A stretch of DNA of 64,000 bases from Mercurialis annua (taxonomy: Eukaryota > Streptophyta > Magnoliopsida > Malpighiales > Euphorbiaceae): contig NC_065571.1 of the NCBI RefSeq assembly GCF_937616625.2, positions 44,563,651 to 44,627,650 on the forward strand, written 5' to 3'. The number at the start of each line of letters is the position of its first letter. Within the stretch, counting starts at the first letter, position 1. The position numbers and the translations under genes are program-made. Positions 30,501-39,661 of this stretch are shown here, piece after piece. Under the pieces are notes generated by a model that was given only the letters and a program-made list of their open reading frames with translations, did no database searches and was not told where the DNA came from.

Positions 30501-32137
30501 AATACTTATCAAAATAAATAAAAGACCAAATTAAAAAGTTTGATTGTAAATGTAAATAATAAAAAATATGTAACATTTTGTTTTGAAAAGAGTAAATAAT
30601 TGACTAAAATTGAAATATATTTATTTAAAATAAGATAAAATTGGTGATTTTAAAAATTTAGGTTAGAATATTTTTACCTTTGTCGGGTGTTTAAATCTTA
30701 ACTTAGACTATTAATTCAAAAATATTTATACTATATTTGATCCATAAAATTGTATAAGTATATATAGAAAAAAAGTAATGATATCGTTATTTGTTACTTT
30801 TTAAAAGGAATACTTATTGCATTAAAAAAAAACAAAAAATACATAAAAATATCTATTCTATTCCTTACTCATTTAATAAACCAAATATATCTTTAAGGGT
30901 TTCAATGCTCTGTTGAAAAGTTTTGAAGGGTTTATTTATACTTTTCACCATTCTGAAACGTACTTACATACTGCTCAAATATTTAAGACTTCTCTGAGAG
31001 CTTAAATAGACAAGCCACCAACCCATGAAGCAAGAAAATTTATTGAAAAACTTTGAACTTTTAAACCATATGATTTAATTTTTATTCTATAATATAGCAT
31101 TAAAGAATACAAATATAATTAAGTTGGTGCATGCTTACCGAATTTTTGTGGATGATTAATCATATCAATCAATGGATCATAGACATTTGCATAGACCATT
31201 AAACTCTCTGGAGCCGATGCTTGTATTTCACTTAGAAGCTTTGTAAGCTTCACATTATAAGCTTGAGAATCTGAATTTTGATCTTCCAAACAATTTCTTC
31301 CCATAGAATTTTTGAATGTTGCTGTAATTTGTAAGGGCAGACATCCAACTGGAGGAAGCCCGACAATGACTATTGAACGCCCTCCTAAATTGTATAATTC
31401 CTGTGTTACAAATTAAGTGTCAAATTATCAATTCATATAAAAGTTTAAAAAACTAGACGCGATTTCAATTAAAATTTTATAATTTTAAATACCGCACGTC
31501 GAAATTTTATTACCTTGATAAAGTTCTGAAGAATAGTGAGCAGATAATCTTGATAAGCACTAATGTCGAACTGAATCCTTCTTGTAAGTGCATCATAATA
31601 GTTATAAACAAAGTCATTAGTACCAGCACTGACAATTATCAAAGAACCCGAAATTATATTATTGCTCTCGTCTTCTCCAACAATCCGTTTGAGCCGCGAC
31701 ATATAGTTTCTGAAAAGCTCGAGTTGCTCCGGCATGGAGATAACTCGAGCCTCAGCCGCTGTTAAATCATCATATCCCGTTCCCGCTGACGCGAAACAAA
31801 CGCCGGTTCGGAGCTCATCATCTGAAAGAGTCGGATCAAGAAAAGGAGGAACAGTCTGTTTGATATTTAGTAAACTTGCTATAAAGTCAGGAATGAGTTT
31901 TCCATTGGAGAATCTTCCTGTCGGAATGCGACCCGGAAAATCTTGACCATATGGTGTATGATTGGCTTGAAAGAATGTTTGAATATAGTTGTTGTTGCCA
32001 GTATCAACTGTGGAGTCCCCGAAAACAAGAATGGATGAGAAATTTGGTAGGTTTGTTGCTTCTGCAATGCTGATTAGGGTGAAGAAGATGATGATGGTGG
32101 TTGCAAAAATTTGAAAGAGGAGTGAGGCTACTGCCAT
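27586..32137 (-). CDS. GDSL-type esterase/lipase, three exons
   Basis: Joined exons 32137-31514, 31400-31139 and 27779-27586 give a 359-residue protein with canonical GT/AG introns and preserved phase (the Gly codon is split over intron 2). It is an SGNH/GDSL hydrolase, a class of usually secreted plant esterases acting on acyl lipids, cutin-like or ester substrates. Residues 1-27 form a signal peptide (MAVASLLFQIFATTIIIFFT). Block I with the nucleophile Ser is FGDSTVDTGNNN at about 39-50, block III is SAGTNDF at about 170, and block V with the catalytic Asp and His is FWDAIHPSQ near the C-terminus, preceded by CCGSG. The length is normal (about 350-370). The gene resembles the EXL group (block order and GLPPVGC motif). 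Intron 1 is 113 bp; intron 2 is 3.36 kb and contains several miniature transposons. No internal stop is seen. The splice sites are inferred by eye. Confidence 0.9.
28099..29599. mobile_element. Composite Mutator-like element in intron 2 of the GDSL gene
   Basis: The left end GGCTAAACGCATATTTGG and the right end, inverted, GGCCAAACGCATATTTAAG match. A perfect 9-bp target duplication TTTTCTTAT flanks it (28090-28098 and 29600-29608). Inside are further right-end-like copies, at 28260-28365 (ending TGTGTTTGGCC) and 29250-29396 (ending ATGTATTTGGC), so the unit of 1501 bp is a mosaic of partial copies of its own terminal sequence. A different MITE (28671-28971) is nested in it. There is no transposase. 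The element at 1014 belongs to the same family. Confidence 0.85.
28671..28971. mobile_element. Palindromic MITE, about 300 bp
   Basis: GGTTAATGTCAAAAAAAAAT at the left and, inverted, GGATAATGTAAAAAAAATC at the right enclose sequence that is inverted almost throughout (CATGCACAAACTACC versus GGTAGTTTGTGCATG). The same family occurs, cut by the window end, from 63781. No perfect target duplication was found. It is nested in the composite element in the GDSL intron. The 28652-28879 frame is its shadow. Confidence 0.75.
29790..30186. mobile_element. Mutator-like MITE, 397 bp, in intron 2 of the GDSL gene
   Basis: The ends GGCTATATCCATTTTAGAG and the inverted GGCTAAATTTATTTTAAGG match, and most of the element is an imperfect palindrome. 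A perfect 9-bp target duplication TATATTTTA flanks it (29781-29789 and 30187-30195). It contains repeated 'ATCAGATC..CTCAACTTCTATTT' sequence and no gene. Confidence 0.9.
30196..31138 (-). other. Remainder of GDSL intron 2
   Basis: About 940 bp of A+T-rich intron between the last miniature element and exon 2. No open frame, hairpin cluster or transposon end stands out. Confidence 0.5.
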
Positions 32138-32191
32138 TTGTGGGTCAGTTTATCTTACTTGCATTTAGTGTAGCTAGTATGCATGTTTTCA

Positions 32192-32200
32192 CATATATAA
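32192..32200 (-). promoter_or_regulatory. TATA box of the GDSL gene
   Basis: TTATATATG on the minus strand lies about 55-63 bp upstream of the GDSL start codon, a suitable distance for a core promoter with a short leader. Confidence 0.5.
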
Positions 32201-32339
32201 TGGTCAAATAAGAATTGTATTTTCTTATTCTGTTTATTTGGCTCTCATTCAAGTTTAAATTTGTGGTCAAAATCATTTGTGTGGGTACCAAATCTCTGTT
32301 CCAAATTTAAAATTGGTACGAAAACTACAATTTATATCG

Positions 32340-33020
32340 AAGTGGTATCAAGAATTTGATTTGGCCGAACTGGTAAGGTCACCTGGTTCACGGTTCAATT
32401 GATTTGATAAATTTTAAAAAATTAAAAAAATTACAATTCATTGGTTTTTACCGGTTCGACCTCCAGTTCACCGAGTCAACATTCGATTTTTTTAACAGCT
32501 CGATCCGGTCCAAACCGGTCCAATCTGGTTCAACTAAAAAATCCGATTTCGTTTTAGAACGAACAACTGGCCGGTTTTCGGTTTAACCAGTTCGACCGGC
32601 CGGTTCTGTTTTTAAAGCACTGTTTTGAACCAAAGTACTTAAAATTTTCCATATTAAAATAAAATGATCGAGAGCGGACCCGAGATTAGAATTAAGGGAA
32701 CAGTTATAAGTGTACATTTTTGGATATCAGAATTGGGAGGACGTTCAATTATATGAAAATTGAAAAATGGGTATTAAATAATTTTTTATTACAGAAGAGA
32801 TACTAAATTTATGAAACCGTTTTGACAGGAAGTCTCCCATCAGAAAACACCAATGTTTTGAAAACTGAACCGGACCGGCCGGTCGGACTGGGTTAACCGG
32901 GAACCGTCTAGGTGCCCGGTCCGGTTACAAGAAAAAACCCTTCAGTTAAAAAACCGGTCAGAAACCGGGTTGAACTGGTAAAATCCGGTTTCTAACCAAA
33001 ACCGGATGAATCCGGTTTTT
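32340..33020. repeat. Two oppositely oriented copies of a CCGGTT-rich dispersed repeat
   Basis: From 32340 to 32633 the sequence is rich in CCGGTTCGACC, AACCGGTCC and ends TTAAAGCACTGTTTTGAACC. From 32853 to about 33020 related sequence runs in the other direction, beginning AATGTTTTGAAAACTGAACC followed by GGACCGGCCGGTCGG. Such CCGGTT-rich miniature elements are widespread in plants. I could not define ends with target duplications. It lies 200-900 bp upstream of the GDSL gene. The 32404-32586 frame is a shadow. Confidence 0.55.
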
Positions 33021-33174
33021 GACATAATGAGTTAAAAAAAGTTTTTTCTTTTTAATACAAATTATTGTGGTCCGTTACACATGTGTCAACTTCTTACACC
33101 ACACTTATTTTTTCTCTTCCTTACATAATATTCACTTTTCTCTCTCTTACACAACATTTTTTTTCTCTTTCTTA

Positions 33175-33837
33175 GGGCATCTCCAACAATAACCCTCAAA
33201 ATAATGTGATTTTTACACTAAAATTACACTGCTACAGTGTTTCATCTCCAACAATTAACTCTATTTTTTACTCTAAAAGAATATTTTCAGCATATTCCTA
33301 AACAATAAAATTTTAAACATTTTACACTTACACCCATAAACTATTCAACACTTACAAAATACATTCATATATTTATTTATAGTAAAATATATTATTAATT
33401 TTAATAATATATTTACTAAATATGTTTATATATGTATTTTTAATTTTGTTTGTTAATTTTAAAAATATTAATTAAATAACAAAAAATATTAAATATACTT
33501 TATTTATAAAGAGTTCAATTAATTAATATAAAAAAATTATTTAATGTTACATATTTAAATTTCCGATTAAATCGAACATTCTTAATTTGGACTATATTGT
33601 AACAAAAACTAACAAGTGTTTAATAATGAAATTTATAATAAAATAGAAAACCAAAAGTAAAATAGAGTTACTCTATTTTATTCTCCAACAGTACTTTATT
33701 TTAAGGTACACTATAATAGAGTGACTCTATATATTGAGTAAAAAAATAAAATACACTATAATAGAGTTGGATATATAGTACTCTTGGAGAGGATTTGCAC
33801 ACCAAATTGGCAATTTGGTGTGCTGTTGGAGATGGCC
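33175..33837. mobile_element. PIF/Harbinger (Tourist-like) MITE
   Basis: It begins GGGCATCTCCAACAATAA and ends TGTTGGAGATGGCC, an inverted pair of the type found in many plant PIF/Harbinger miniature elements. A 3-bp target duplication TTA is present (33172-33174 and 33838-33840), as expected for this superfamily. The 663-bp interior is A+T-rich, with repeated ACTCTATTTT/ATAGAGT motifs and no gene. Confidence 0.8.
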
Positions 33838-33906
33838 TTACACACAAAATATATTTTCTCTCTTAAAATACAACTCATTTTCTCTTTCTAATATACATTA
33901 ATTATT

Positions 33907-34106
33907 TGATTGGGATTCCCTCAAGTTCAAAATGAACTTGAGAGGGTCAAGTTCACGATCTACACCGTTCATTGTAAAATGAACGGTATAGATAAAAAAG
34001 GTATAATTTTAATCAAATTAATCTACACCGTTTATTTTATAATGAACGGTGTAAATTAAAAACATGACCCCATCAAGTCTATTTGAGCTTGAAGAAATCT
34101 CAATCC
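33907..34106. mobile_element. Mutator-like MITE, 200 bp
   Basis: Ends TGATTGGGATTCCCTCAAG and, inverted, GGATTGAGATTTCTTCAAG are matched. A perfect 9-bp target duplication TTAATTATT occurs at 33898-33906 and 34107-34115. The centre includes the inverted motif ACACCGTTCATT...AATGAACGGT twice. Confidence 0.88.
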
Positions 34107-34363
34107 TTAATTATTCTACATACTTTTAAAATATTAATTCTTAATATATTTGACACCATATAATTTAATATATATATTTTATTTATTAAATTTGACTTCT
34201 AAAATTAAAAATTATTATTTTTTAAAATTTAGAATTTATTTTTTCATACAAAATAATTATTTTATATACATATAAATACTAACCAATTATAATTTTATTT
34301 AATAATTAATTTAAGTTAAATGTATCCATCGTATTTTTTATTTATAAACTTTAATTTAAGAAT

Positions 34364-34912
34364 TGATAACAAGATAAAAAGACCGACCTCAATAAAAGGC
34401 ATTTACAACCGAGGTTACCAATTAACCGACCAGAAACATGAATACTCTAACCGAGAAAAGCCACAACCGAAACCCAAGCCAGCAAACAAATAAATCCGAA
34501 GCAAGCTAACTTAGACAAAATAACTGAAATAAGAGAAACCGGGGTATAGCCGTCCTCGTATAAAACCGATCAAAACACCCAACTGATCACATCTCGGATT
34601 TACCGAGCATAACCATCCCGTTGACCAGGAGACAGCCGAACAGAAAGAACTCTGACAGTCTCTGCTATCTCTGCACAGAAAAAGAGAACTATGTCAGACT
34701 TGTCGGCCCAGACAAAGAGAAACAAATGAACAATATAAAAGGCTAAGAAAAAGTAAGTAAAAAGTTAATTCTCTTTTTCTCTCAGCCCTCCACTCCTCTT
34801 CACTTCTTATTCTTTCTCTCACTAAAACTCTTACTGACTTGACCGTCAGAGAGGTCTGCCGGAATCCCCTTCCGGCACCATTCTTACAGTTGTGTTGTGC
34901 CTTTCAGGTACA
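34364..34912 (+). mobile_element. LTR-like fragment or solo LTR
   Basis: TGATAACAAG at the left and TTTCAGGTACA at the right are LTR-like ends. The sequence between is richer in G+C than its flanks, with CCGA-containing repeats, a TATA box TATAAAA at about 34734-34740, and a pyrimidine-rich segment TCTCAGCCCTCCACTCC downstream as expected for an R-U5 region. No target duplication is visible, so the limits may be wrong. Confidence 0.45.
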
Positions 34913-35479
34913 ATCTTAAATATATTCTTGGACCGGTGACTCGCCCCAAATCTTGAAGATATTTTAAAATTTGTCGCTAATTATAAGCGGGAATTCTGCC
35001 GCCTATTGTTTTCCACAATTAACGACATATTTTAAAATCCGTCGCTAAATTACGCCTTTTGCGTCAGAATTTATCCGTCGCTAATTTGCACTGTCAAAAT
35101 ATATATTTTAAAAGATATTAAAATTTATTATTTAAGATAATATTTAATAAAAAATAGTTATTAATTTTTTTATTAAATTTATATTATTTCAATATAACGT
35201 TTTTATTTATAAAATAATAATTAAACCTTATTTATGAAATAATAATTACAGATTATTTATTTATTTAAAGTATATAAATATTTTAAAATATTAATAATGA
35301 TAAAAAATTTATCTTAGAATGCAGGATTAAATTATGCAAACAAATATTTGTTGTTTTTAGTTATATTTAAGTATAATATACTTAAATATATAACATGAAT
35401 ATGAGCTGGTTAAGGTGGAGTTACGCGCGGGAGAACTATTAGATTAAAGAGTCTTGAGTGAGAGCAATGGAAGGATGGG

Positions 35480-36978
35480 TGATTATAGGAGTAAAATACT
35501 CATATATTTTAGAGTATTTTTGATGCTCTTTAACGTCTTTTGTTTTGCATTTTGAGGTGTATATGTATTTTATTTGTGTGGTTAAGCGTTTCAGGATAAC
35601 GGAGCGTTATGGGGCATCTTTGGTATTAAAAGAAGAAAGAATCAACGAAAGCGAGCAAAGAGCAAGCCGGGAACGAGAGAATCGAAAGTTTCATAAAGCC
35701 TGGGCATTGCACGGATCGTGCAACACCTTGCACGGATCGTGCATCACCTTGCACGAATCGTGCATCAGTAGAAATGGAAACAGATTGCTCCCAAGATTCT
35801 TGCACGATTCATGCACTCTTGAATAAGTGGACTTGCACGATTCGTGCAAAGGCTTAACGATGGATTCGAAAATCTGAAGAAAAATGACAAGGTTTATGCA
35901 CACTTCCTCTTTTGGCCCAACACTCATATTGTAGGATGTTTTTTATTTTCTTTTTGAGAACACTATAAGTACCACTTTATGTTTCAAATTAGGGTATGCA
36001 ACATTTGTCAAATTATTCCTTTCCTTTTATATTGCCTCTCTCAACTAGTTAGTATCTTTTTAGGGATTAGAGCTCCATAGTTTCCACCATTGTTGTTGGT
36101 GTGAAGCTTTTATTTGCTCTGTAAGAACAAGATTTATCTATTGAATGAAAGCTTTTATTACTCTTAAATCTTCATTATCTTATGAGTTGTTGCTTGTCAT
36201 TGCTATTTAAGGTAATCATTTTCACTTTAGTTATGTTAGTTAGTTATTGCTTCAAGTTTAATTATGAGTAGCTAAACTCCTAGTCTAGGGCTGTTATGAT
36301 TGTTTGTTTGTGATTGCTAGATGATTGGTTAGGGTTGTATGGGTTAGAGTTTGTTGTGCTTATTAGCCTTAATGCCTAGATTGATGTGATCATTTAATCT
36401 TTGATTTGTATTCGATTAGTGAGGACGAGAGTTAAACAGGTCGAATAGACATAGTTAAACGTAAGCTTAAAACCTACATGCACGAGAGTGATTTAGGGAT
36501 TCAGCGGTTGTTTGAGTTACAGATTAATCAGATTGATTAGTGTAGTCGACATTCCATTGTGCAAAAATGAGTGGGATTTCGACTCATTAATCAATTATCG
36601 GTTATTCTACTTTCGGCTCGAGAGAGCGTATTTGGATATTTTAGAACGGTTTGACCCAAACCAATACCCGACCTATCTACCTAGGAATTGCATGGCATGA
36701 TTAGCAACCCTTAGGCGCTTTTTATCTATTGTTTAAATCCGTTTTAGTCAATCATTGCATAAGTTAGTTTCAATTCTAGTTTAATTGCTTTTTAATTTAG
36801 TTATTTTAGCTCTTTTGATAACCAACAATTCGCTAGACGAATTAGGAATTAAACGAAAAGTCATCGCTCAACCACTATCTTTGTGGGTATGATCACTCGG
36901 ACTTAAGTCCATTGTATTATGAGTTGTTAAGTAAAATCATAGACAGCTTACCTACTAGGAAGTTTGCAAAAATCGACA
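35480..36978 (+). mobile_element. Solo LTR of a second Athila-like family
   Basis: It begins TGATTATAGGAGTAAAATACTC, similar to the start of the Athila LTR at 37871, and ends AAAAATCGACA. Internal blocks such as CTAGCTAAACTC, GCTTAATGCCTAGA-like sequence, GCACGAGAGTGATTTAGG and the CTCGAGAGAG box (36617) follow the order seen in the Athila LTR. Flanks ATGGG and GTGGG (one base shifted, one mismatch) could be a decayed target duplication. It carries palindromes at 35707-35849. The frames 35545-35826 and 35691-35927 are shadows. Confidence 0.6.
35707..35849. repeat. Palindrome array, GCACGRATCGTGC type
   Basis: TTGCACGGATCGTGCAA at 35707-35723 is followed by another copy near 35729, TTGCACGAATCGTGCA near 35749, TTGCACGATTCATGCA near 35799 and TTGCACGATTCGTGCAA at 35833-35849. 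The arms are CACG and CGTG as in the other two LTR families, but with one extra central base. Confidence 0.85.
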
Positions 36979-37274
36979 GGTGGGTGCTAGTGGGTGAGTG
37001 ACGGAGGGCGCGAATGATGATTAATTAAATAAAAAATTTATTTTACAATTTAATTTTAAAAAATAATTTTTAAATTTTTTTAAAATTAGTGACGGATTTA
37101 AATCCATCGTGAAATCCGTCGTTAAAACGGAGACTAAAATTCGTCGCTAAATTTTATTTCCGTCGTTATCAAACGTTGCGACCAAAAATTTAGCGACAGA
37201 CACGTTTAGCGACAGATGTTGGTCAATTAGCGATGGAAACGTCTGTCGCTAAATCACGGTTTTCTAGTAGTGAA

Positions 37275-37870
37275 TCTGAATAGATAATATTAAGGACAGT
37301 GAATGAAAGATTAAATTCTTTTGAAAGCGAAACAAAGAATTCAGACAGAGTTAGAGATTGGAGAGATTGAAAAAAGAGATTTAGAGTTTTCGGATCAATA
37401 ATTGATCCTCCATACACTACTGAATCAAAAGATTTAGTTTTAAAATCCATTAACAAAGATTCACAAGGACTTTTCTACACTAATTCAAACTTAATGCTTT
37501 ATAACTAAACGTCAACTATTGAATTTCCTCGAAACTAAAACTCTAACTTACAAGGTGTGATTTTTTTTAAAGCCAAACTTTAACTTATACGACAATTGTC
37601 TTAGGGTTAATCAAGAACACACAAAGAATTTATAAATTTGCAGAAAAACAAAAGATTAATTTAAGAAATAAAAATTTGAGAAAATGTTGTTGTTTTAAAG
37701 GTGTAAGTTATAACCTTGAAACAATACAAATGCGTATCTATTTATATCCATTGCAAACACCTCTGATAAAGTCAACAAAGAAGAAACAATCAGTCAATGT
37801 TTGTCACATACTTAATTTCATATCTAACATCAATTTATTCTATTTTTCTATTAAAGACAATGTTAGAATG
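37275..37870. repeat. Host sequence with paralogues at 54.1 kb (locus copy R1, left part)
   Basis: About 600 bp of A+T-rich sequence. Its end (37834-37870: CTATTAAAGACAATGTTAGAATG) and the sequence after the Athila element (50617-50960) match 54096-54329 and 61740-61900 in order. It is thus one copy of a duplicated host locus, split by the retrotransposon. A 77-codon minus-strand frame (37223-37456) has no recognisable domain. Confidence 0.6.
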
Positions 37871-39522
37871 TGATAGGGGTAGAAATACCCCTATATTTAG
37901 GTATACTTTTGATACGATATTTGCATGTTGATATGTGTTTTTGAGCGTTATTTGGGTACTTATTGCTATGTCGAGTATTTCAGGGAAAATGTGCAAGTAT
38001 GGCGTAATTTGGAGTGATTTTGATGATATTCAGAGATTGCAAGAGGTCGAAGTGGATCATGGGAGAATCGAGAAGTGGAAATAGGTGATTTTGGCCAAGT
38101 GACCAAGTACACGGACGTGCACTCCTTCATAGTACAAGAATACACGAACGTGTAATATCGCCGAAGGGTGGTATTTGAGGAGATGAGAAACAAATCAAAA
38201 AATTGGCTAAGTGATGTAGTACACGAACGTGTACTTCCCTGCAGTGTTAAAGTACACGATCGTGTACTTTCGCCGAAGGGTGAGTTTTGTGAAGCCAAAA
38301 GGAATGAAAATTTAGCCAAGTCCTAGGGTACACGAACGTGTACTACCTCGAAGAACAAAAGTACACGATCGTGTACTTTCGCCGAAGGACATTATTTTGT
38401 GAAGTTTGAAGATTTAGCTAAGGCATAAAGAACACGAACATGTACTACCTTACACGTTCGTGTACGTGTCGAGAGTTGCGACTGAAAAAAGACAAAATTG
38501 TCCGTTTTAACTCCAAACTCCGAGAAACTCAAAGGGCACTTCTGGGTTTTCATCTATCTTGACCTAGTATTAGATTATGAAGTTGGGAGCCGTATAAATA
38601 GGAAGTTTAACATCGAACAAAGGTTCGCATAGTTTTTGTAATCACATAAACCATAGATTAGAGTTTTCTTATTGTTGGATTATCGATTCATTCAGTTCTT
38701 CATTAATTTTCTTGTCGATTATTATTAGTTTACTTTCGAACAAGGTACGATTATTTTCAATTCTATATTCAGTATTCAATTTAATCTTAGAATGATTTCT
38801 TTAATTATTGCTTTGGGTTATTTTATTATTATGTCTAGCTAAACCCTTCATTGGGGATTATTAATCGAAATTATGTCTGTTTAATTGAATTGGACTTATG
38901 GGTTTTGTGTTCTTGATGGGTTTTAATTATTGTGCTTAATGCTTAGCCTAAACTGATCACTTAGTCTTTGCCATATGTTTTGATTTTAGCTCGAGAGAGT
39001 AAAATTGGAATAGAACAATATAATTAAGAATGTAGGAGTTGATTGTGCGAGAGTGAATTAACGAGTGCGGGTTCTTTGAATTTGCTTAATAATCATTAAA
39101 TTGATTTATTCTTAGGTTAATCATTGTGCGAGAGTGAATAATTAACCTAGTATTAGTTAGTTTAATGCTTTTGCCTGTAATTGCTCGAGAGAGAATTTTA
39201 GGTGCTCTAGATTAGTTCGAACGTCATCAGAACCATATAATCCATAATCCGAATCAAGTAAACAACATAATTAAGATTAATAATCCCTGCTTTTTCCATT
39301 ATTGTTAAAACACCATTTGAATTACAGCTTTACTTTACTTTAATCTACATTTATCAATATTTGTCTTTTAATTTACAAAACCAACAAAAAATTATCTTTT
39401 CGGCTATTCGAATCGAGTACTCTGACTAGTTGTCTTTAGAGCTTTCTCTGTGGGTACGATATCCGGACTTCGCAGTCTGTATTACAAGGTTGCATACGTA
39501 CGCTTGCGTATTTTCACCAACA
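37871..39522 (+). repeat. 5' LTR of the Athila element
   Basis: 1652 bp starting TGATAGGGGTAGAAATACCCC and ending TTTTCACCAACA. Eight CACG-type palindromes lie at 38107-38465, a TATA box GTATAAATAG at 38592-38601, and repeated GTGCGAGAGTGAAT blocks with CTCGAGAGAG near 38995-39195. The 117-codon minus-strand frame 37966-38319 occurs identically in the 3' LTR (49060-49413) and is a shadow of the palindrome region. Confidence 0.95.
38107..38465. repeat. Palindrome array, TACACGAWCGTGTA type, 5' LTR
   Basis: Eight sites: GTACACGGACGTGCAC (38107), ATACACGAACGTGTAA (about 38140), GTACACGAACGTGTAC (about 38219 and 38325), GTACACGATCGTGTAC (about 38252 and 38356), AACACGAACATGTAC (about 38430) and TTACACGTTCGTGTAC (38450). 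They lie 130-490 bp upstream of the TATA box. The 3' LTR has the same array at 49201-49559, where the seventh site is intact (AACACGAACGTGTAC). Confidence 0.92.
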
Positions 39523-39528
39523 AGTTTT

Positions 39529-39545
39529 TGGCGCCGTTGCCGGGG
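39529..39545 (+). other. Primer-binding site of the Athila element (tRNA-Asp)
   Basis: TGGCGCCGTTGCCGGGG begins 6 nt after the 5' LTR; its first 16 bases are complementary to the 3' end of plant tRNA-Asp, the primer reported for the Athila and Tat lineages. Confidence 0.85.
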
Positions 39546-39661
39546 AAAGTTTTTCTTTAACAACTAAGTTGAGATTTCTTGGCTTGTATTAGTCTTTATT
39601 TTTCTTGTTTTACGCGTGTGGTTTGTTGATTTTGTTGTTTCAGGTATACTTCTCTTAGTGT

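Larger units (their letters stand above)
34945..37274. mobile_element. CACTA (En/Spm-type) element remnant, right end intact
   Basis: The right end TTTTCTAGTAGTG (37262-37274) is the complement of CACTACTAGAAAA, a characteristic CACTA terminus. Both inner flanks carry the sub-terminal repeat CCGTCGCTAAAT/TTTAGCGACAG (34970-35090 and 37085-37255). The left terminus is not seen; it may be lost next to the LTR-like fragment ending at 34912. There is no transposase. A solo LTR occupies 35480-36978. Confidence 0.6.

Noticed and set aside
31119..31304. Separate small minus-strand gene of 61 codons
   Set aside because: It is the second exon of the GDSL gene read past its splice donor at 31138.
37966..38319. 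117-codon minus-strand frame found identically at 49060-49413
   Set aside because: Both copies lie in the two LTRs of one element; identity reflects the LTRs, and the peptide is a reading of the palindrome array.
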